Assembly (NCBI GenBank): GCA_020848455.1
Contig: JADLAB010000007.1
Span: 1-64,000, forward strand
Direction: 5' to 3'
DNA from: Polyangiaceae bacterium
GTDB lineage: Bacteria > Myxococcota_A > Polyangia > Polyangiales > Polyangiaceae
DNA length: 64,000 bases
Shown here piece after piece: positions 33,224 to 42,940 of the stretch (its first letter is position 1; every line of letters starts with the position of its first letter). The translations under genes were made by a program, and so were the position numbers. The notes beneath the pieces were generated by a model, which ran no database searches, was not told where the DNA came from, and saw nothing but the letters and a program-made list of their open reading frames with translations.

Positions 33224-34993
33224 TCACTGCGAGGTCGACGCGGGGAGGTTCAGCCGGTAGCTGCCGTCGGCGCCCGCGATGGTCTCGGCGATCTGCAGCA
33301 CGGTCTCCTGGCCCTTCTGGGCCGAGGTGGCGACCGGGAGCCAGGCGCGCACGAGCGTGTTGCCGAGCGGCGTCCCGTCCGGTGCGCGCACGACGCCGGT
33401 GAGCACGACGGGGTTGGTGACGCCGAGCTCGCCGAGGTCGGCGGCGGGCTGCTCGGGCAGGATCGTGAGGCGCGAGCGCACGAGCCACGGAAAGCCGCTG
33501 GCGGCGCTCGGGCGGAGCGACAGGTCGAAGACGCCCGGATCGAGGGCCGCCGAGAAGGAGCCGTCGGCGGCCGTGCTCGCCGTGGCGGGGCTCGGCCCGA
33601 CGGCCGAGGCCGCGAGCACGTTCTCGATGAAGGTCCCGGCCGGGCTTGCCGAGGGCTGAAAGCTGACGGCGATGCCGGAGGCCGGTCCGAGGCTCGTCGT
33701 CGCGCGGCCGTCGATGGTGCTCTTCGGCTGCACGAGCACCGTGTGGCCGGGCAGCGACTGCGGCGAGAGCACGAGCTGCTGCTGGCTCAACGCCAGCGTC
33801 GAGTCGCTCGGCAGGGCGGACACGAGGTAGGTACCGGGCAAGAGGCTCAGCGTGAAGTTGCCATACCCGTCGGTCGAGGCGCTCGTCTGGAAGGCCTGGT
33901 TCTGCCCGATGGGCGCGGCGAAGGCGAGGCTCTGCACCACCACCTGGGCACCGAGCGGCTCGCCACCGTGCTCGTCGAGCACCGTCCCCTCGAGCAGCAC
34001 CGGCGCCTGGCCTGCGAGCGGAGCGAGATCGAAGCTCACGTGGTTGTCGCCGTCCACGTCGGCGGCGTCGAGCTTCCACACGATGGTCGGCATCGCCGGG
34101 GCGCTGTCGGGCGGGGTGAGGCGCAGGACGGCGAGCGGGCGGAGCTCGACCCAGCTCGCGAGCTCGAAGCTCGTCGTGCCGTTCGAGGGTGCTCCGAGCG
34201 TCTGCGCCGCCGCGATCACGCGGCCGCCCTCGTTGTCGACGAGGTCGATCTTCCAGCCGGTGAGGTCGAAGTTCTGGAAGTCGCCGCTGATGTGCTGGGG
34301 CTCGCCGACCGTGAGGCTCACCGCGACGTGCGCATCGGCGAGCGTCTGGTCGAGCAGGAGCACGGGCGGAATGTCGCAGCCCGTGAGCAGTCCCTTGTCG
34401 GCCTCGGCGAGGTGGTCGGTCCACGCCGCGTACACGTCGTAGCGCCCCGCCGGCACGAGCGCCGACGCGACGTTGTCGGCCTCCGCGTCGGCGGTGTAGG
34501 CGTGGAGCGACAGGCCTCGCGCCGCGTCCGTCGGCTGCAGCACGAGCTTCATCGGCACGGCGTGCGTCGCGGGGCTCACGTCGTCGCTCGCGGCGTAGAG
34601 CTCGCAGCCTGCCGGGATCGGGGTCGCGAGCGTCATCGTGGCCGAGACCGTGACGAGGCCTGGATGCACGAGATCGAGCGGCACGACGAAGCCGCTCGGG
34701 TTCTCGCCCGCGGGGGCCAGGCCCTTCGCGCCGAGCTCGAGCAGCGTCGAGGTTCCCGGGCCGTAGGGCGAGGTCGTCGGCAGATCGAGCTGGAGCGAGA
34801 GGCCCCCGAGGTCGGCGCGCGTCGAGATGCAGATGCCGTCGACGCACACACCCGTCGCCCCGCAGGCGTCGCTCGTAGAGCACTGGTTCACGACCTCCTC
34901 GGCGCGGTCGGCCATGGGGAGCCCGCACGCGGCGGCGCCGAGGGGGGCCGTCACGGCCAAGAGCGCGCCGAGCCTGCAGCGGACCGTGCTCAC
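33224..34993 (-). CDS. Predicted lipoprotein with carboxypeptidase-regulatory-like repeats
   Basis: 589 residues from a GTG at 34993 that overlaps the previous stop (GTGA). The signal ends in a lipobox (GAAACG), followed by a Cys-rich stretch near residues 35-60. Several beta-sandwich segments follow, including units of the type GTVLDEHGGEPLGA...GNFTLSLLPGTY, GSFSAALDPGVFDLSL and GVVRAPDGTPLGN...GSYRLNLP, characteristic of CarboxypepD_reg/CNA-B-like surface domains. It probably decorates or spaces an outer-membrane structure. It closes the minus-strand gene run that starts with the zinc-ribbon protein; co-expression with the preceding lipoprotein is strongly suggested by the overlap. Confidence 0.83.
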   Translation of the reverse strand: MSTVRCRLGALLAVTAPLGAAACGLPMADRAEEVVNQCSTSDACGATGVCVDGICISTRADLGGLSLQLDLPTTSPYGPGTSTLLELGAKGLAPAGENPSGFVVPLDLVHPGLVTVSATMTLATPIPAGCELYAASDDVSPATHAVPMKLVLQPTDAARGLSLHAYTADAEADNVASALVPAGRYDVYAAWTDHLAEADKGLLTGCDIPPVLLLDQTLADAHVAVSLTVGEPQHISGDFQNFDLTGWKIDLVDNEGGRVIAAAQTLGAPSNGTTSFELASWVELRPLAVLRLTPPDSAPAMPTIVWKLDAADVDGDNHVSFDLAPLAGQAPVLLEGTVLDEHGGEPLGAQVVVQSLAFAAPIGQNQAFQTSASTDGYGNFTLSLLPGTYLVSALPSDSTLALSQQQLVLSPQSLPGHTVLVQPKSTIDGRATTSLGPASGIAVSFQPSASPAGTFIENVLAASAVGPSPATASTAADGSFSAALDPGVFDLSLRPSAASGFPWLVRSRLTILPEQPAADLGELGVTNPVVLTGVVRAPDGTPLGNTLVRAWLPVATSAQKGQETVLQIAETIAGADGSYRLNLPASTSQ

Positions 34994-35658
34994 GGGGGCA
35001 CCCCCTCGCACGAGACGGTCGGCGTGCTCTGTCCCGAGCTCGGGCAGTTGACGAGGTCACAGGGGTCGGTCGCGGTGCCGTCGCAGACGTTCACGAACCA
35101 CGTGAGCGTGGACGCGTCGCGCGGGTCCTGGGGGCAGTAGTACTTGCCCAAGAGGTGCGTGAACCGATGGGTCACGATGAGCGTGACCGTGTGACAGCCC
35201 TTGTCCGAATCGAGGAAGTGGTTGGGCGTCCAGGGAATCGCGACGCGCCGCGGGCCGTCGCCGAGCGACGCCGCGTCGAGATCCGGCCCGCCGATGCCGT
35301 GCCGGTAGGGGTCCTCGCTCGACGGGTCCTGCGTGCCGTAGTCGATGAGCAAGGCGCTCTGCACCGGCTCGCCGGCGTCCTCGGACAGGAAGCATGCCTG
35401 GAACTCCGCCGGTTGGTAGGGCGCGAGCGGCTCGTGGTTGAACTGGTAGATCTGGGCGAGCGACGGCTCCGCCTGGCAGCCCGCGATGTTGACGATCTCC
35501 GGTCGTGTCTGCGCGGGCTCGGAGAAGTCCGGTCCCGAGGTGACGAGGCAGGAGCTCGCGCAGGTGATCACGCCGAGCAGGCCTAGCGAGGAGCGTGCCA
35601 GGTGGTGCCAAGCGGCCGCAACTCCAGGCGATCGCCGTGCGGCTGGCGCCGGTCGCAC
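34990..35658 (-). CDS. Predicted small lipoprotein of unknown function
   Basis: About 222 residues. The start is uncertain: GTG at 35658 gives a basic n-region before the hydrophobic segment LGLLGVIT and the lipobox-like CASSC; another GTG at 35745 would add 29 residues. The frame remains open far upstream because of the GC content, but that part is antisense-phase noise inside the TPR gene. The mature protein holds several Cys (CHTVTLIV, YYCPQD, NVCDG, CDLVNCPSS), suggesting disulfides, and a Trp/Tyr-rich middle. It is translationally coupled to the next lipoprotein gene. No recognised family. Confidence 0.7.
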   Translation of the reverse strand: MRPAPAARRSPGVAAAWHHLARSSLGLLGVITCASSCLVTSGPDFSEPAQTRPEIVNIAGCQAEPSLAQIYQFNHEPLAPYQPAEFQACFLSEDAGEPVQSALLIDYGTQDPSSEDPYRHGIGGPDLDAASLGDGPRRVAIPWTPNHFLDSDKGCHTVTLIVTHRFTHLLGKYYCPQDPRDASTLTWFVNVCDGTATDPCDLVNCPSSGQSTPTVSCEGVPP

Positions 35659-35807
35659 GGGCTCCGCCCCTGGCAGCGGTGTCGCGGGTGCGGCACCGGC
35701 GGGCGCGAAGTGCGGGGTACGATCGGTCGCGGGCTCGGGCGTCACTGGCGTCTCTGAAGCGTAACCGGCGTTCCGGCGCGTCGCAAAGGAAGCCCGGCGC
35801 ACGGACG

Positions 35808-38800
35808 TCAGCGCCCGGGGCGCCAGCGCGCCTCGGCGTACTCGGGGCGGGTCGCGAGCTCGATGACATCGGCGACCTCCGGGAGGCGGAACAACCACGG
35901 CAGGACCTCGGCGTCGCCGAGTGGAGCCTCGTTCGCGAGCTCGAGCTCTTCGAGCGTGCGCCCGACGGCGGTCGCGATGTCGCCCGCCGCGAAGAGCCCG
36001 GCGCGGCGGCACGCCCGCCGCGCCGCCACGTAGGCCGCCTCGAAGCTGGTGTCCGCGTCGCTCTGGTAGATCTGGTGCAGTCGACGACCCGCCGCGGCGG
36101 GCACGAGATGCCAGAAGTCGTCGGCGAGACGCATCTGCTCGGGGGTCGTGTCCGCGGCGGCGCCGACCGGCCCGAAGCCAGCCGCGAGGGCGCCGAGCAC
36201 GGTGCGCAGCTGCTCGTCGCTGAGGCCGAGCACCAGCGCACACTGCGGCATGGCCGCCGCCAGGGCCTCGGCGACCACGTAGCGCAACACGGGCGAGTCG
36301 CGATCGGCGGAGCCCTGAATCACGGCCGCGAGTGGCGAGAGCAGGACCACCTGGCCGCCCAGCGCGCCGTTGCGCTGCTGGTGGAAGAGCCGGATGGCGC
36401 CGATGTCGAGCAGCTGCAGGAGCATCGTGTACACGGCGCCCACGGGCGTCGGTGTGCCGGCGGGGACGCGGGCGGTGCCGCTCAGGCCGTAGTCGGCGAG
36501 CTCGTGGCGGAACTTGCCCGTTTCGCACACGATCCCGAGCGCCTCGTTGATGCCGCCCGAGAGCCCCGAGAACACGAGCCTGGTCGTGAGCTCCGGCTGC
36601 ACCACGAGCTCGTTGAGCGGCGGCGGGTCCACGGCCGGCGCGCGCGGGTCGAAGGCGACGAGCACGTGATCGAGCGCGCGCGCGTAGGCGGCGTTGCCGT
36701 CGCGCGCGGCTGCCGCGCGCAGCTCGCGCAGGGCGCGCACGTCGCCGCGCGACGCCGACCACCAGAGCTGGGCGGCGCGCAGGGCGTCGCGCGAGCGCTC
36801 CGGACCCTGCCCGAGGTAGCGCCGGTACAGCGCCTCGGCGGCCTGGGGCGATCCGTCGAGCAGGGCCGAGAGGAGCTGCGCCTCGTCGGGCCCCTGCACC
36901 TCGGGCAGCTCCGGGGAGCTCAGGCGGCGGCGCGGGCGCAGCGAGGCGTCGGGCATCCGGGGTGCGGACGCGGGCGGTCGCTCCGAGATCGGGCGCGGCG
37001 CGAACGGCGGTGGGGACGCGACCGGGGTGGGGCGCGACGCCCGCATCGGCGACGCAGCTGCCGGAATCGGCGTGGGGGTCGTCGGGCGCGCGGGTACCGG
37101 TGTCAGGGACGACCTCGGTGCCGCGGCCGCGGGCGCCACCGGGGGCGAGGGGGCCGACGAGGGCGACTCGGGGTGGTCGCTCCGCGGGCTCGCCCCGCTC
37201 GGCGGCGGCGGCGGCGTCGCGCGCGTGGCCGGCACGTGCGGCACGACGGGCCTGGGCTCCGGCTCGGGCTCGTGCCACGCCGCCTGTGGGTCCTCGGCTG
37301 GGGGCGAGGGCGCGTCGGCCGTCGGGCCGCGCCGCGGCGGCGCCGCGAGCGTCTCGCGGAGATCGTGGTCCGGCGGCGGCATGAGCGTGGGCTGCTCGCC
37401 TTCGGGGTCGTGGTCGTGAGCCCCGGTGGGCGCGGCGACCTCGATATCCGGCGGCTCGGTGGCGCTGCCGCCCTGCGGGAGCGTCGTGTCCGTCTCGTGC
37501 GCCCAGGCGTCGGCGATGGGGATCTCGGGGCCCTCCACGAGGGCAGCCGCGTTCTGCGCCAGCCCCTCGTCGGAGGGCTCGGCGGAGGGCAGGTCGAACT
37601 CGGTCCCGCTGTCGTGCGGCTCGCCCCGCGCCGCCCGTGCGCCGCCCTCGTAGGGCGTCGTGAACGCGTCGTCGTCTGCGCCGTGGCTCGGCTCGAGCGT
37701 GACCTCGCCGGGCGCGTACGCCTCGCGCTCGTCCTCGCGCGCGAGCACCGCCGTCACCTCGCCGCTCGCCGGCTCGCTGTTCGGCGCGAACATCTCCGAC
37801 GGCTCGTAGGGCTCGCCCGAGCGCAGCGAGGGGCTCGGCTCGGGCGTCGGCCTGGCGTCCGGCATGACGCTGGGCCCGGCCTCGGCTCCCACACTCTCGT
37901 CCCCGGACGCCCGACCCTCCGTGGGCAGCTCCGTGACCACCGTGGGGCGGTCGGTCTCGCCGTCGTCGTCCTCTTCGTCGTCGGGCGGGCGGTGACTCTC
38001 GACCAGCGTCACGTCGTCTGCGGCGGGCTCGAGGTACTCGCCGCTCGGCCGGAGCGCGGGCTCGGCGCGATCCTCGAGGTCCGTCGGCGCCGGCTCGGCG
38101 CCGGCCTGCGCGGGCGGCGCCGCCGGCGGGCTCCGGGACGGCTCGGGCGCGGAGGGCGGGATCGCGGTGCGCTCGGCCTCTGTCTGGGACTCGAGCGCTT
38201 CCGCCTCGAGGCGGAAGGCGCTCGCCTCGAACACCTGGCTGTCCTCTTCGGGCAGCTCCTCGTCGCCGTCCGCGGCGAGCTCCTCCTCGCCGAGCACCGT
38301 GAGCATGGCCTCGCTGTCGCGCGAGACGCGACCGCCCTCGAACCACGCGCCGAGGCGCTGCTCGGCCGTCGCTCGGCTGTCGCGCTCGAGGCGCGCGAGC
38401 TCGAGCAGCCGGCGGGCGTTCTCGTCCTTGCCGGTCGCGTGCGCGACGTCCGCGGCCTTGAGCGCGATGGCACCCGGTGAGCGCAGCCCCTGGAGTCGTC
38501 CCCCCACGGCGCGCTCGAAGAAATGCAGGGCGGCACCGAGGTCGTTGCGCCGCACCATGCGCTCGGCGACGCCCACGGCGACGAGCGGCGTGTGACCGAC
38601 GTGCTTCCAGTGGCGCTCGAGCTCCTTCAGCGCCGCGCCACCGCCTTGGACGGCGTCGAGCGCCTCGGCGAGCAGGAAGGTCGCGAGGTCGCGCTGCTCG
38701 AGGCCGAGCGCCGACGGCTCGAGCGAGCGCAGCTGGCTGATGAGCCGCTTCGCGTCGCGCGGCGCGCCGATCCCGTGGAGCCGGTAGCCGAGGCGCACCG

Positions 38801-41800
38801 CCTCGAGGACACCATCGGCCGACTCGACCGGCCGCGGCGTCGCGATGCGCTTGGCGCTCGGTGGGACGCTGTCCGGCAGCACGGCGCCGGATGCGGGCTC
38901 GGCACCGGCGGCCGGCGGCGCGGAGGTGCCGGCGGTCGGTGCCTCGGGAGTCTCCGCGCCATCGTGGGCCGCCGGGGCGGGGCCCGAGGTCGGCGCGGGC
39001 TCGGCTGGCTGCGGTGCGGGCGTGCTGTCGGGGGGCGCGCTGCCCGCGCGCACCGTGGGCGGCGGGCGGCTGATCGGCGTCTGGGGCGGCGCCGAGCGGC
39101 TCGTCGGCGTGGCCGGCGGCGGCGGCTTGCTCGGGGGCTTGGTGCGAGGCCGCTCGCCACCGCGCTCGGCCTCGAGCCGTGCCAGGGCTGCGAGCGCCTC
39201 GCCCACGGCGAAGGGGTTGTCGGCCCGCTCCGCAGCCTTCGCTCGCAGCCGCAGGAGTGCCGGGCTTTCGGGCAAGTCCGGCTCGCCGAGGAGCGTCTGG
39301 GCCGCCTCGAGGTCCCCGCACGCGAGCAGCGCCTCCGCGGCGCGCGTCAGGTCGCGCTCGCGCTCGTCGGGGCTCGTCGCGTGCCGCGCCGCCCGCTCCC
39401 ACGCGGCAGCGGCGGCGCGATCCTGGCCGCGCCGGTGTCGGAGGTCGGCGAGGTAGCGCAGCGCGGTCGTGTCTTCGCCCACCTCCTCGAGGATGAGCTC
39501 GAGCTCGCGACATGCGTCGTCGAGCTGCCCCAGGCGCTGCTCGAGCACGGCCGCGCGCCGCAGCCGGATGAGGCGGCGCTGCTGCGGGTCCGCCGTCGTC
39601 TGCGTGCGGGCGGCGAGCAGGTGAGCGATGGCCTGGTGGTCGCCGCGGGCGCGCGCCTGGCGCTCGGCCTCGCTGTCGGCCGGCTCGCTCGGGGGGGGGC
39701 CCGCGGCCGCGGCGTCGCGCCGTGAGTCCGGCTCCGGCGCGGGCTGCGCTCCTTTCGCGCGCGGCCTGAGCGTGGCCTCGAGCGCGGCGCAGAGCTCGAG
39801 CAGGCTCGGGGGCAGCGCGTAGCGCTCGTCGCGCTGGAGCTCGTGGATGTGCTCGACGAGCACGACGGTCGCGCCGTCGTCGCTCGCGATGAGGTCCACG
39901 AGCGGCAGCACCGGGGCGAAGTCGCTCCCCTCGAGATCGACGTCCATGGCGCGCTGCACCGCCATCGCCGCGAGGCGGGGGTCGCGCAGCGACTGCGCGG
40001 CGAGCTTGCACAGCCCGAGCGCGGTGCGAGCACCGCGCGGACCCGAGAGCCGCGGCAGCGCGCTCACCACGGCGCGCTCGAAGCGCAGGCGCACGATCTC
40101 GTCGTCGCCGCGGTCCATGAGCTCGCGCACCGCGCCGCGTAGCTCCTCGACGAGCTCGGCCGTCGGGCGCAGCCGGAAGGCCTTGAGCACGAGATCGAAG
40201 CGCGTCTCGCGCCCCATCGTCGACTTTTGGGCCGCGACCGCCGCGGCGCGCTTGAGCCATACGCCGCGACTCTCGGCCGGTGCCGCCGCCGCGACGGTGG
40301 AGAGCGCCTTGACGACGCCGTCGCGCTCGTCGCAACGCTCGGCCAGGCGCAGGAGCAGCTGGTAGGTCGCACCTTCGGCCGGAACCGCCTCGAAGGCGGC
40401 GATCGCGTGGCGCAGGGCCTCTCGGTGCGCGCCCCGCTGCTCGAGCTGGCGCGCGCCGCGGTAGTGCGCGGCGCGCAAGCCGTAGCGCCCGAGCGCGCCT
40501 GCGGCGACCACGTCGTAGGCGTGGTCGAGCGGTTCGACGGCGGCCGGTCCGCTGGCGGTCGTCTCGAGCAGGGCGAGCGCCTCGCCGCGCGACGGATCGC
40601 GCTCGAGGGCCGCGACCGCCGTGGCCGTGGCGATGCCCTGATCGCCGGCCTGGTGGGCGAGGCGCGCCACCGCGGTGAGCGCCCGGGCGACGAGTGCCGG
40701 GTCCGTGTCGCTCAGGCCGGCGCGATGGACGACGAGGCGGGCCGCGTGCTCCACCCCGAGCCGGTCGCAGAGGTCGCGAGCGTAGAGGTACGGGGCGCGC
40801 GTCGGGTCGTTGCGGCAGGCGTTGAAGAAAGCATCCTCCGCGCCGATGGCGTCGCCCGCGAGGTCCCAGCGCAGACCGCCGAGCTCGCGCCACGCCATCC
40901 AGGCCGACTCGAGGCCCATGCGCTGCTCGAGCTCGGCGCGCACGCAGGCGACCGCGATGACCGCGTCCGAGCGGCTGTCGTCCGACGTCGCCTCCATCGC
41001 GGGCTCGAGCGCGTCGAGCAGGGCGCCGAGCGCCGTGAGCTCGGCGTGCGGCGCCGCGAGGGCCGCGTACTCGGCGGCCGTCTGGCCGTCCCCCCGCGCG
41101 AGGCACAGCTCGGCGCAGCGCACGAACAGGGCCGCACGCTCCGGTGCACCGAGGTCGCCCGTCGCGGCGCGTCGCGCCAGGAGCGCGAGCTCGAAGTCGA
41201 CGTCCCCGCCGGTGCGCGCGGTCGTGAGCAGCGCGTCCCAGAGCTCGTCGCGCCCGGTGCCGCAGGTGCCGACGACCCGGCGACCGAGGTCGAGCGCCGC
41301 CTCGGGGCTCGCGCCGGCGAGCGCCACGAGGATCGCCGCGAAGGCGCCGCTGCTCTCTCCGAGCGGGCGGGGCAGGGACAGCACGAAGAGGGCGGCGTCG
41401 GCCATCAAGCCCGGATTGCCCGTGGCGAGCGCGCGCTGGCAGAGCAGGCGCGCGAGCTCGCCGTCGCCGGGGAGCAGCTCGAGCGCCCGCCGCGTCCAGC
41501 AGAGCGCGAGCTCCGCCTCGCCGTCCGCCGCGAAGCGCTCGGCTGCCAGCCGGAAGAGCACCTCGCGGACCGGAAGCACGCCGGCGGCCGCCTCGAGCGC
41601 GGCCGCGTCGAGCTCGTCGCCGCACAGCTCGAGGACGGCACCCTGCGCGCGGGCGAGACGGGGCGCTGCACGCGCCGCCTCGAGCGCCGTCTGGCGCGCG
41701 CGCTGCGCGTTGCCGGCGAGCGCGTACGAGTCCGCGGCGATCGCGAGCAGCACGCCGCGCAGCTCGGGCTCGGCGTCGACCGCGACCTTCGCGAGTGCCT

Positions 41801-42833
41801 TGGCGCGACCCATGCTGGTGCGCGTCCGGGCCGCGGCGAGCAGGCTCTGTGCCCTGGCCTTGGCCTCGGCCGCGGTGGCACCGAGGCGCTCGGCGACCTC
41901 CGGGCGCTCGAGCAGGTCTGCGAGCGCCATGTCGCGCTCGTCGTCGCTCGGCGCACCGGCGATGCAGGCCTCGATCGCGGCGCCGAGCGCGGTCGGCCAG
42001 GCGCCGAGCGCCCACGCGAGCCCGGGGCGCTGGCGCACGACGTCGCTCTCGCCTGCGACCGCGGCGCCGTGGGCGCGCAGGACCTCGTCCGCTGCCCCGG
42101 CGCGTCCCTGGCGTGCCAGCGCGTCGGCCATGGCCTCCGCGGCCTCCTGCAGGCCCGGCGCGAAGCCGAACGCGCGCGCCGTGTGCTCGAGTGCGAGGTC
42201 GCTGTCGCCCGGGTAGCGGCGCGCGGCCTCGAGCCAGACGAGCGCTGCCCGCTTCGTGGACAGGGTCTCGGGGGCGTAGCACGCGATGGACGCCAGCATC
42301 TCGAGCGGCCGCGCGTCGTCGGGCGCGATGACGCCCGCTTCACGCAGCGTACGCACCGCCGTGCGCGGGTCGCCACCGCGCGCGAAGAGTGCGCCCGCGG
42401 CGAGCAGGCTCTCACGCCGCTCGGGATCGAGCGGGCCCTCGCCGCCGTGCAGCAGCACGTGCCCGGCCTCGATGAGCCGCCCCATGCCGGTGAGCCAGCC
42501 GGACAGCTCGCTGCGCAGCGCCCGGTCGTCGCGGATGGCGAGCGCCCGGTACGCCAGGCGCACCGCCTCGGTGAGATCGAGGTGCCGGTGGATGCAGCGC
42601 CGTCCGAGGACGAGGGCGTGCTCGCGTTCGGCCTCGGTGTCGCCGGAGCGCTCGGCCTCGCACATCTTGGCGCGCACGTGCCCACCGATCGCCGGCGGCC
42701 CGACGGTGCGCGCCACCGGCGGCACCTGCAGGTGGGCCTCGTTCTCGGCGAGCACCACCTCCGCGACCTGCCGCAGCGCCGCGCGCGTGTGGCGCAGCGA
42801 CGGCGTACCGGTGGAGGTGGGAGGCGCAACCAT
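35808..42833 (-). CDS. Giant TPR scaffold protein, GltI/AgmK-like in design
   Basis: 2341 residues with no signal peptide, so probably cytoplasmic. Residues about 70-1230 are helical repeats of TPR type with strong Ala/Leu/Arg content. A Pro/Ser/Thr linker (about 1235-1330) is followed by more TPR (about 1335-1500), then a long acidic Pro/Glu/Ser-rich stretch (about 1555-1995), and a conserved-looking C-terminal domain of 260-270 residues (about 2070-2341, with LVFSGLSGGINEALGIV and GRRLHQIYQSDADTSFEAAYVA). GltI/AgmK of M. xanthus is also a giant TPR protein. The match here is by size and architecture, not by a diagnostic motif. An inverted repeat lies just upstream (42852-42875). Confidence 0.8.
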   Translation of the reverse strand: MVAPPTSTGTPSLRHTRAALRQVAEVVLAENEAHLQVPPVARTVGPPAIGGHVRAKMCEAERSGDTEAEREHALVLGRRCIHRHLDLTEAVRLAYRALAIRDDRALRSELSGWLTGMGRLIEAGHVLLHGGEGPLDPERRESLLAAGALFARGGDPRTAVRTLREAGVIAPDDARPLEMLASIACYAPETLSTKRAALVWLEAARRYPGDSDLALEHTARAFGFAPGLQEAAEAMADALARQGRAGAADEVLRAHGAAVAGESDVVRQRPGLAWALGAWPTALGAAIEACIAGAPSDDERDMALADLLERPEVAERLGATAAEAKARAQSLLAAARTRTSMGRAKALAKVAVDAEPELRGVLLAIAADSYALAGNAQRARQTALEAARAAPRLARAQGAVLELCGDELDAAALEAAAGVLPVREVLFRLAAERFAADGEAELALCWTRRALELLPGDGELARLLCQRALATGNPGLMADAALFVLSLPRPLGESSGAFAAILVALAGASPEAALDLGRRVVGTCGTGRDELWDALLTTARTGGDVDFELALLARRAATGDLGAPERAALFVRCAELCLARGDGQTAAEYAALAAPHAELTALGALLDALEPAMEATSDDSRSDAVIAVACVRAELEQRMGLESAWMAWRELGGLRWDLAGDAIGAEDAFFNACRNDPTRAPYLYARDLCDRLGVEHAARLVVHRAGLSDTDPALVARALTAVARLAHQAGDQGIATATAVAALERDPSRGEALALLETTASGPAAVEPLDHAYDVVAAGALGRYGLRAAHYRGARQLEQRGAHREALRHAIAAFEAVPAEGATYQLLLRLAERCDERDGVVKALSTVAAAAPAESRGVWLKRAAAVAAQKSTMGRETRFDLVLKAFRLRPTAELVEELRGAVRELMDRGDDEIVRLRFERAVVSALPRLSGPRGARTALGLCKLAAQSLRDPRLAAMAVQRAMDVDLEGSDFAPVLPLVDLIASDDGATVVLVEHIHELQRDERYALPPSLLELCAALEATLRPRAKGAQPAPEPDSRRDAAAAGPPPSEPADSEAERQARARGDHQAIAHLLAARTQTTADPQQRRLIRLRRAAVLEQRLGQLDDACRELELILEEVGEDTTALRYLADLRHRRGQDRAAAAAWERAARHATSPDERERDLTRAAEALLACGDLEAAQTLLGEPDLPESPALLRLRAKAAERADNPFAVGEALAALARLEAERGGERPRTKPPSKPPPPATPTSRSAPPQTPISRPPPTVRAGSAPPDSTPAPQPAEPAPTSGPAPAAHDGAETPEAPTAGTSAPPAAGAEPASGAVLPDSVPPSAKRIATPRPVESADGVLEAVRLGYRLHGIGAPRDAKRLISQLRSLEPSALGLEQRDLATFLLAEALDAVQGGGAALKELERHWKHVGHTPLVAVGVAERMVRRNDLGAALHFFERAVGGRLQGLRSPGAIALKAADVAHATGKDENARRLLELARLERDSRATAEQRLGAWFEGGRVSRDSEAMLTVLGEEELAADGDEELPEEDSQVFEASAFRLEAEALESQTEAERTAIPPSAPEPSRSPPAAPPAQAGAEPAPTDLEDRAEPALRPSGEYLEPAADDVTLVESHRPPDDEEDDDGETDRPTVVTELPTEGRASGDESVGAEAGPSVMPDARPTPEPSPSLRSGEPYEPSEMFAPNSEPASGEVTAVLAREDEREAYAPGEVTLEPSHGADDDAFTTPYEGGARAARGEPHDSGTEFDLPSAEPSDEGLAQNAAALVEGPEIPIADAWAHETDTTLPQGGSATEPPDIEVAAPTGAHDHDPEGEQPTLMPPPDHDLRETLAAPPRRGPTADAPSPPAEDPQAAWHEPEPEPRPVVPHVPATRATPPPPPSGASPRSDHPESPSSAPSPPVAPAAAAPRSSLTPVPARPTTPTPIPAAASPMRASRPTPVASPPPFAPRPISERPPASAPRMPDASLRPRRRLSSPELPEVQGPDEAQLLSALLDGSPQAAEALYRRYLGQGPERSRDALRAAQLWWSASRGDVRALRELRAAAARDGNAAYARALDHVLVAFDPRAPAVDPPPLNELVVQPELTTRLVFSGLSGGINEALGIVCETGKFRHELADYGLSGTARVPAGTPTPVGAVYTMLLQLLDIGAIRLFHQQRNGALGGQVVLLSPLAAVIQGSADRDSPVLRYVVAEALAAAMPQCALVLGLSDEQLRTVLGALAAGFGPVGAAADTTPEQMRLADDFWHLVPAAAGRRLHQIYQSDADTSFEAAYVAARRACRRAGLFAAGDIATAVGRTLEELELANEAPLGDAEVLPWLFRLPEVADVIELATRPEYAEARWRPGR

Positions 42834-42851
42834 GGCGGCGCCAGCCTACCT

Positions 42852-42875
42852 TACGTGACGCGCCGCGGTCACGTA
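42852..42875. promoter_or_regulatory. Perfect 8-bp inverted repeat upstream of giant TPR gene, possible operator or hairpin
   Basis: TACGTGAC (42852-42859), 8 bases, GTCACGTA (42868-42875). It ends 19 bases before the ATG of the TPR gene (minus strand, 42833). The half-sites are centred 16 bases apart, a spacing usual for dimeric repressors; a terminator hairpin of the upstream sppA transcript is the alternative, but no T-tract follows. Confidence 0.5.
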
Positions 42876-42940
42876 TGCGCCGTCCGTGCCTCGATCCGGC
42901 GGCAAGGTGGCCGCCGCGCTGGCGCGCGATCCGGGGGTCG

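Noticed and set aside
34990-42282. 2430-residue frame extending upstream of the small lipoprotein
   Set aside because: Only the last 222 codons look like a protein. The rest is Arg/Ala-rich and lies in another phase of the 2341-residue TPR gene on the same strand.
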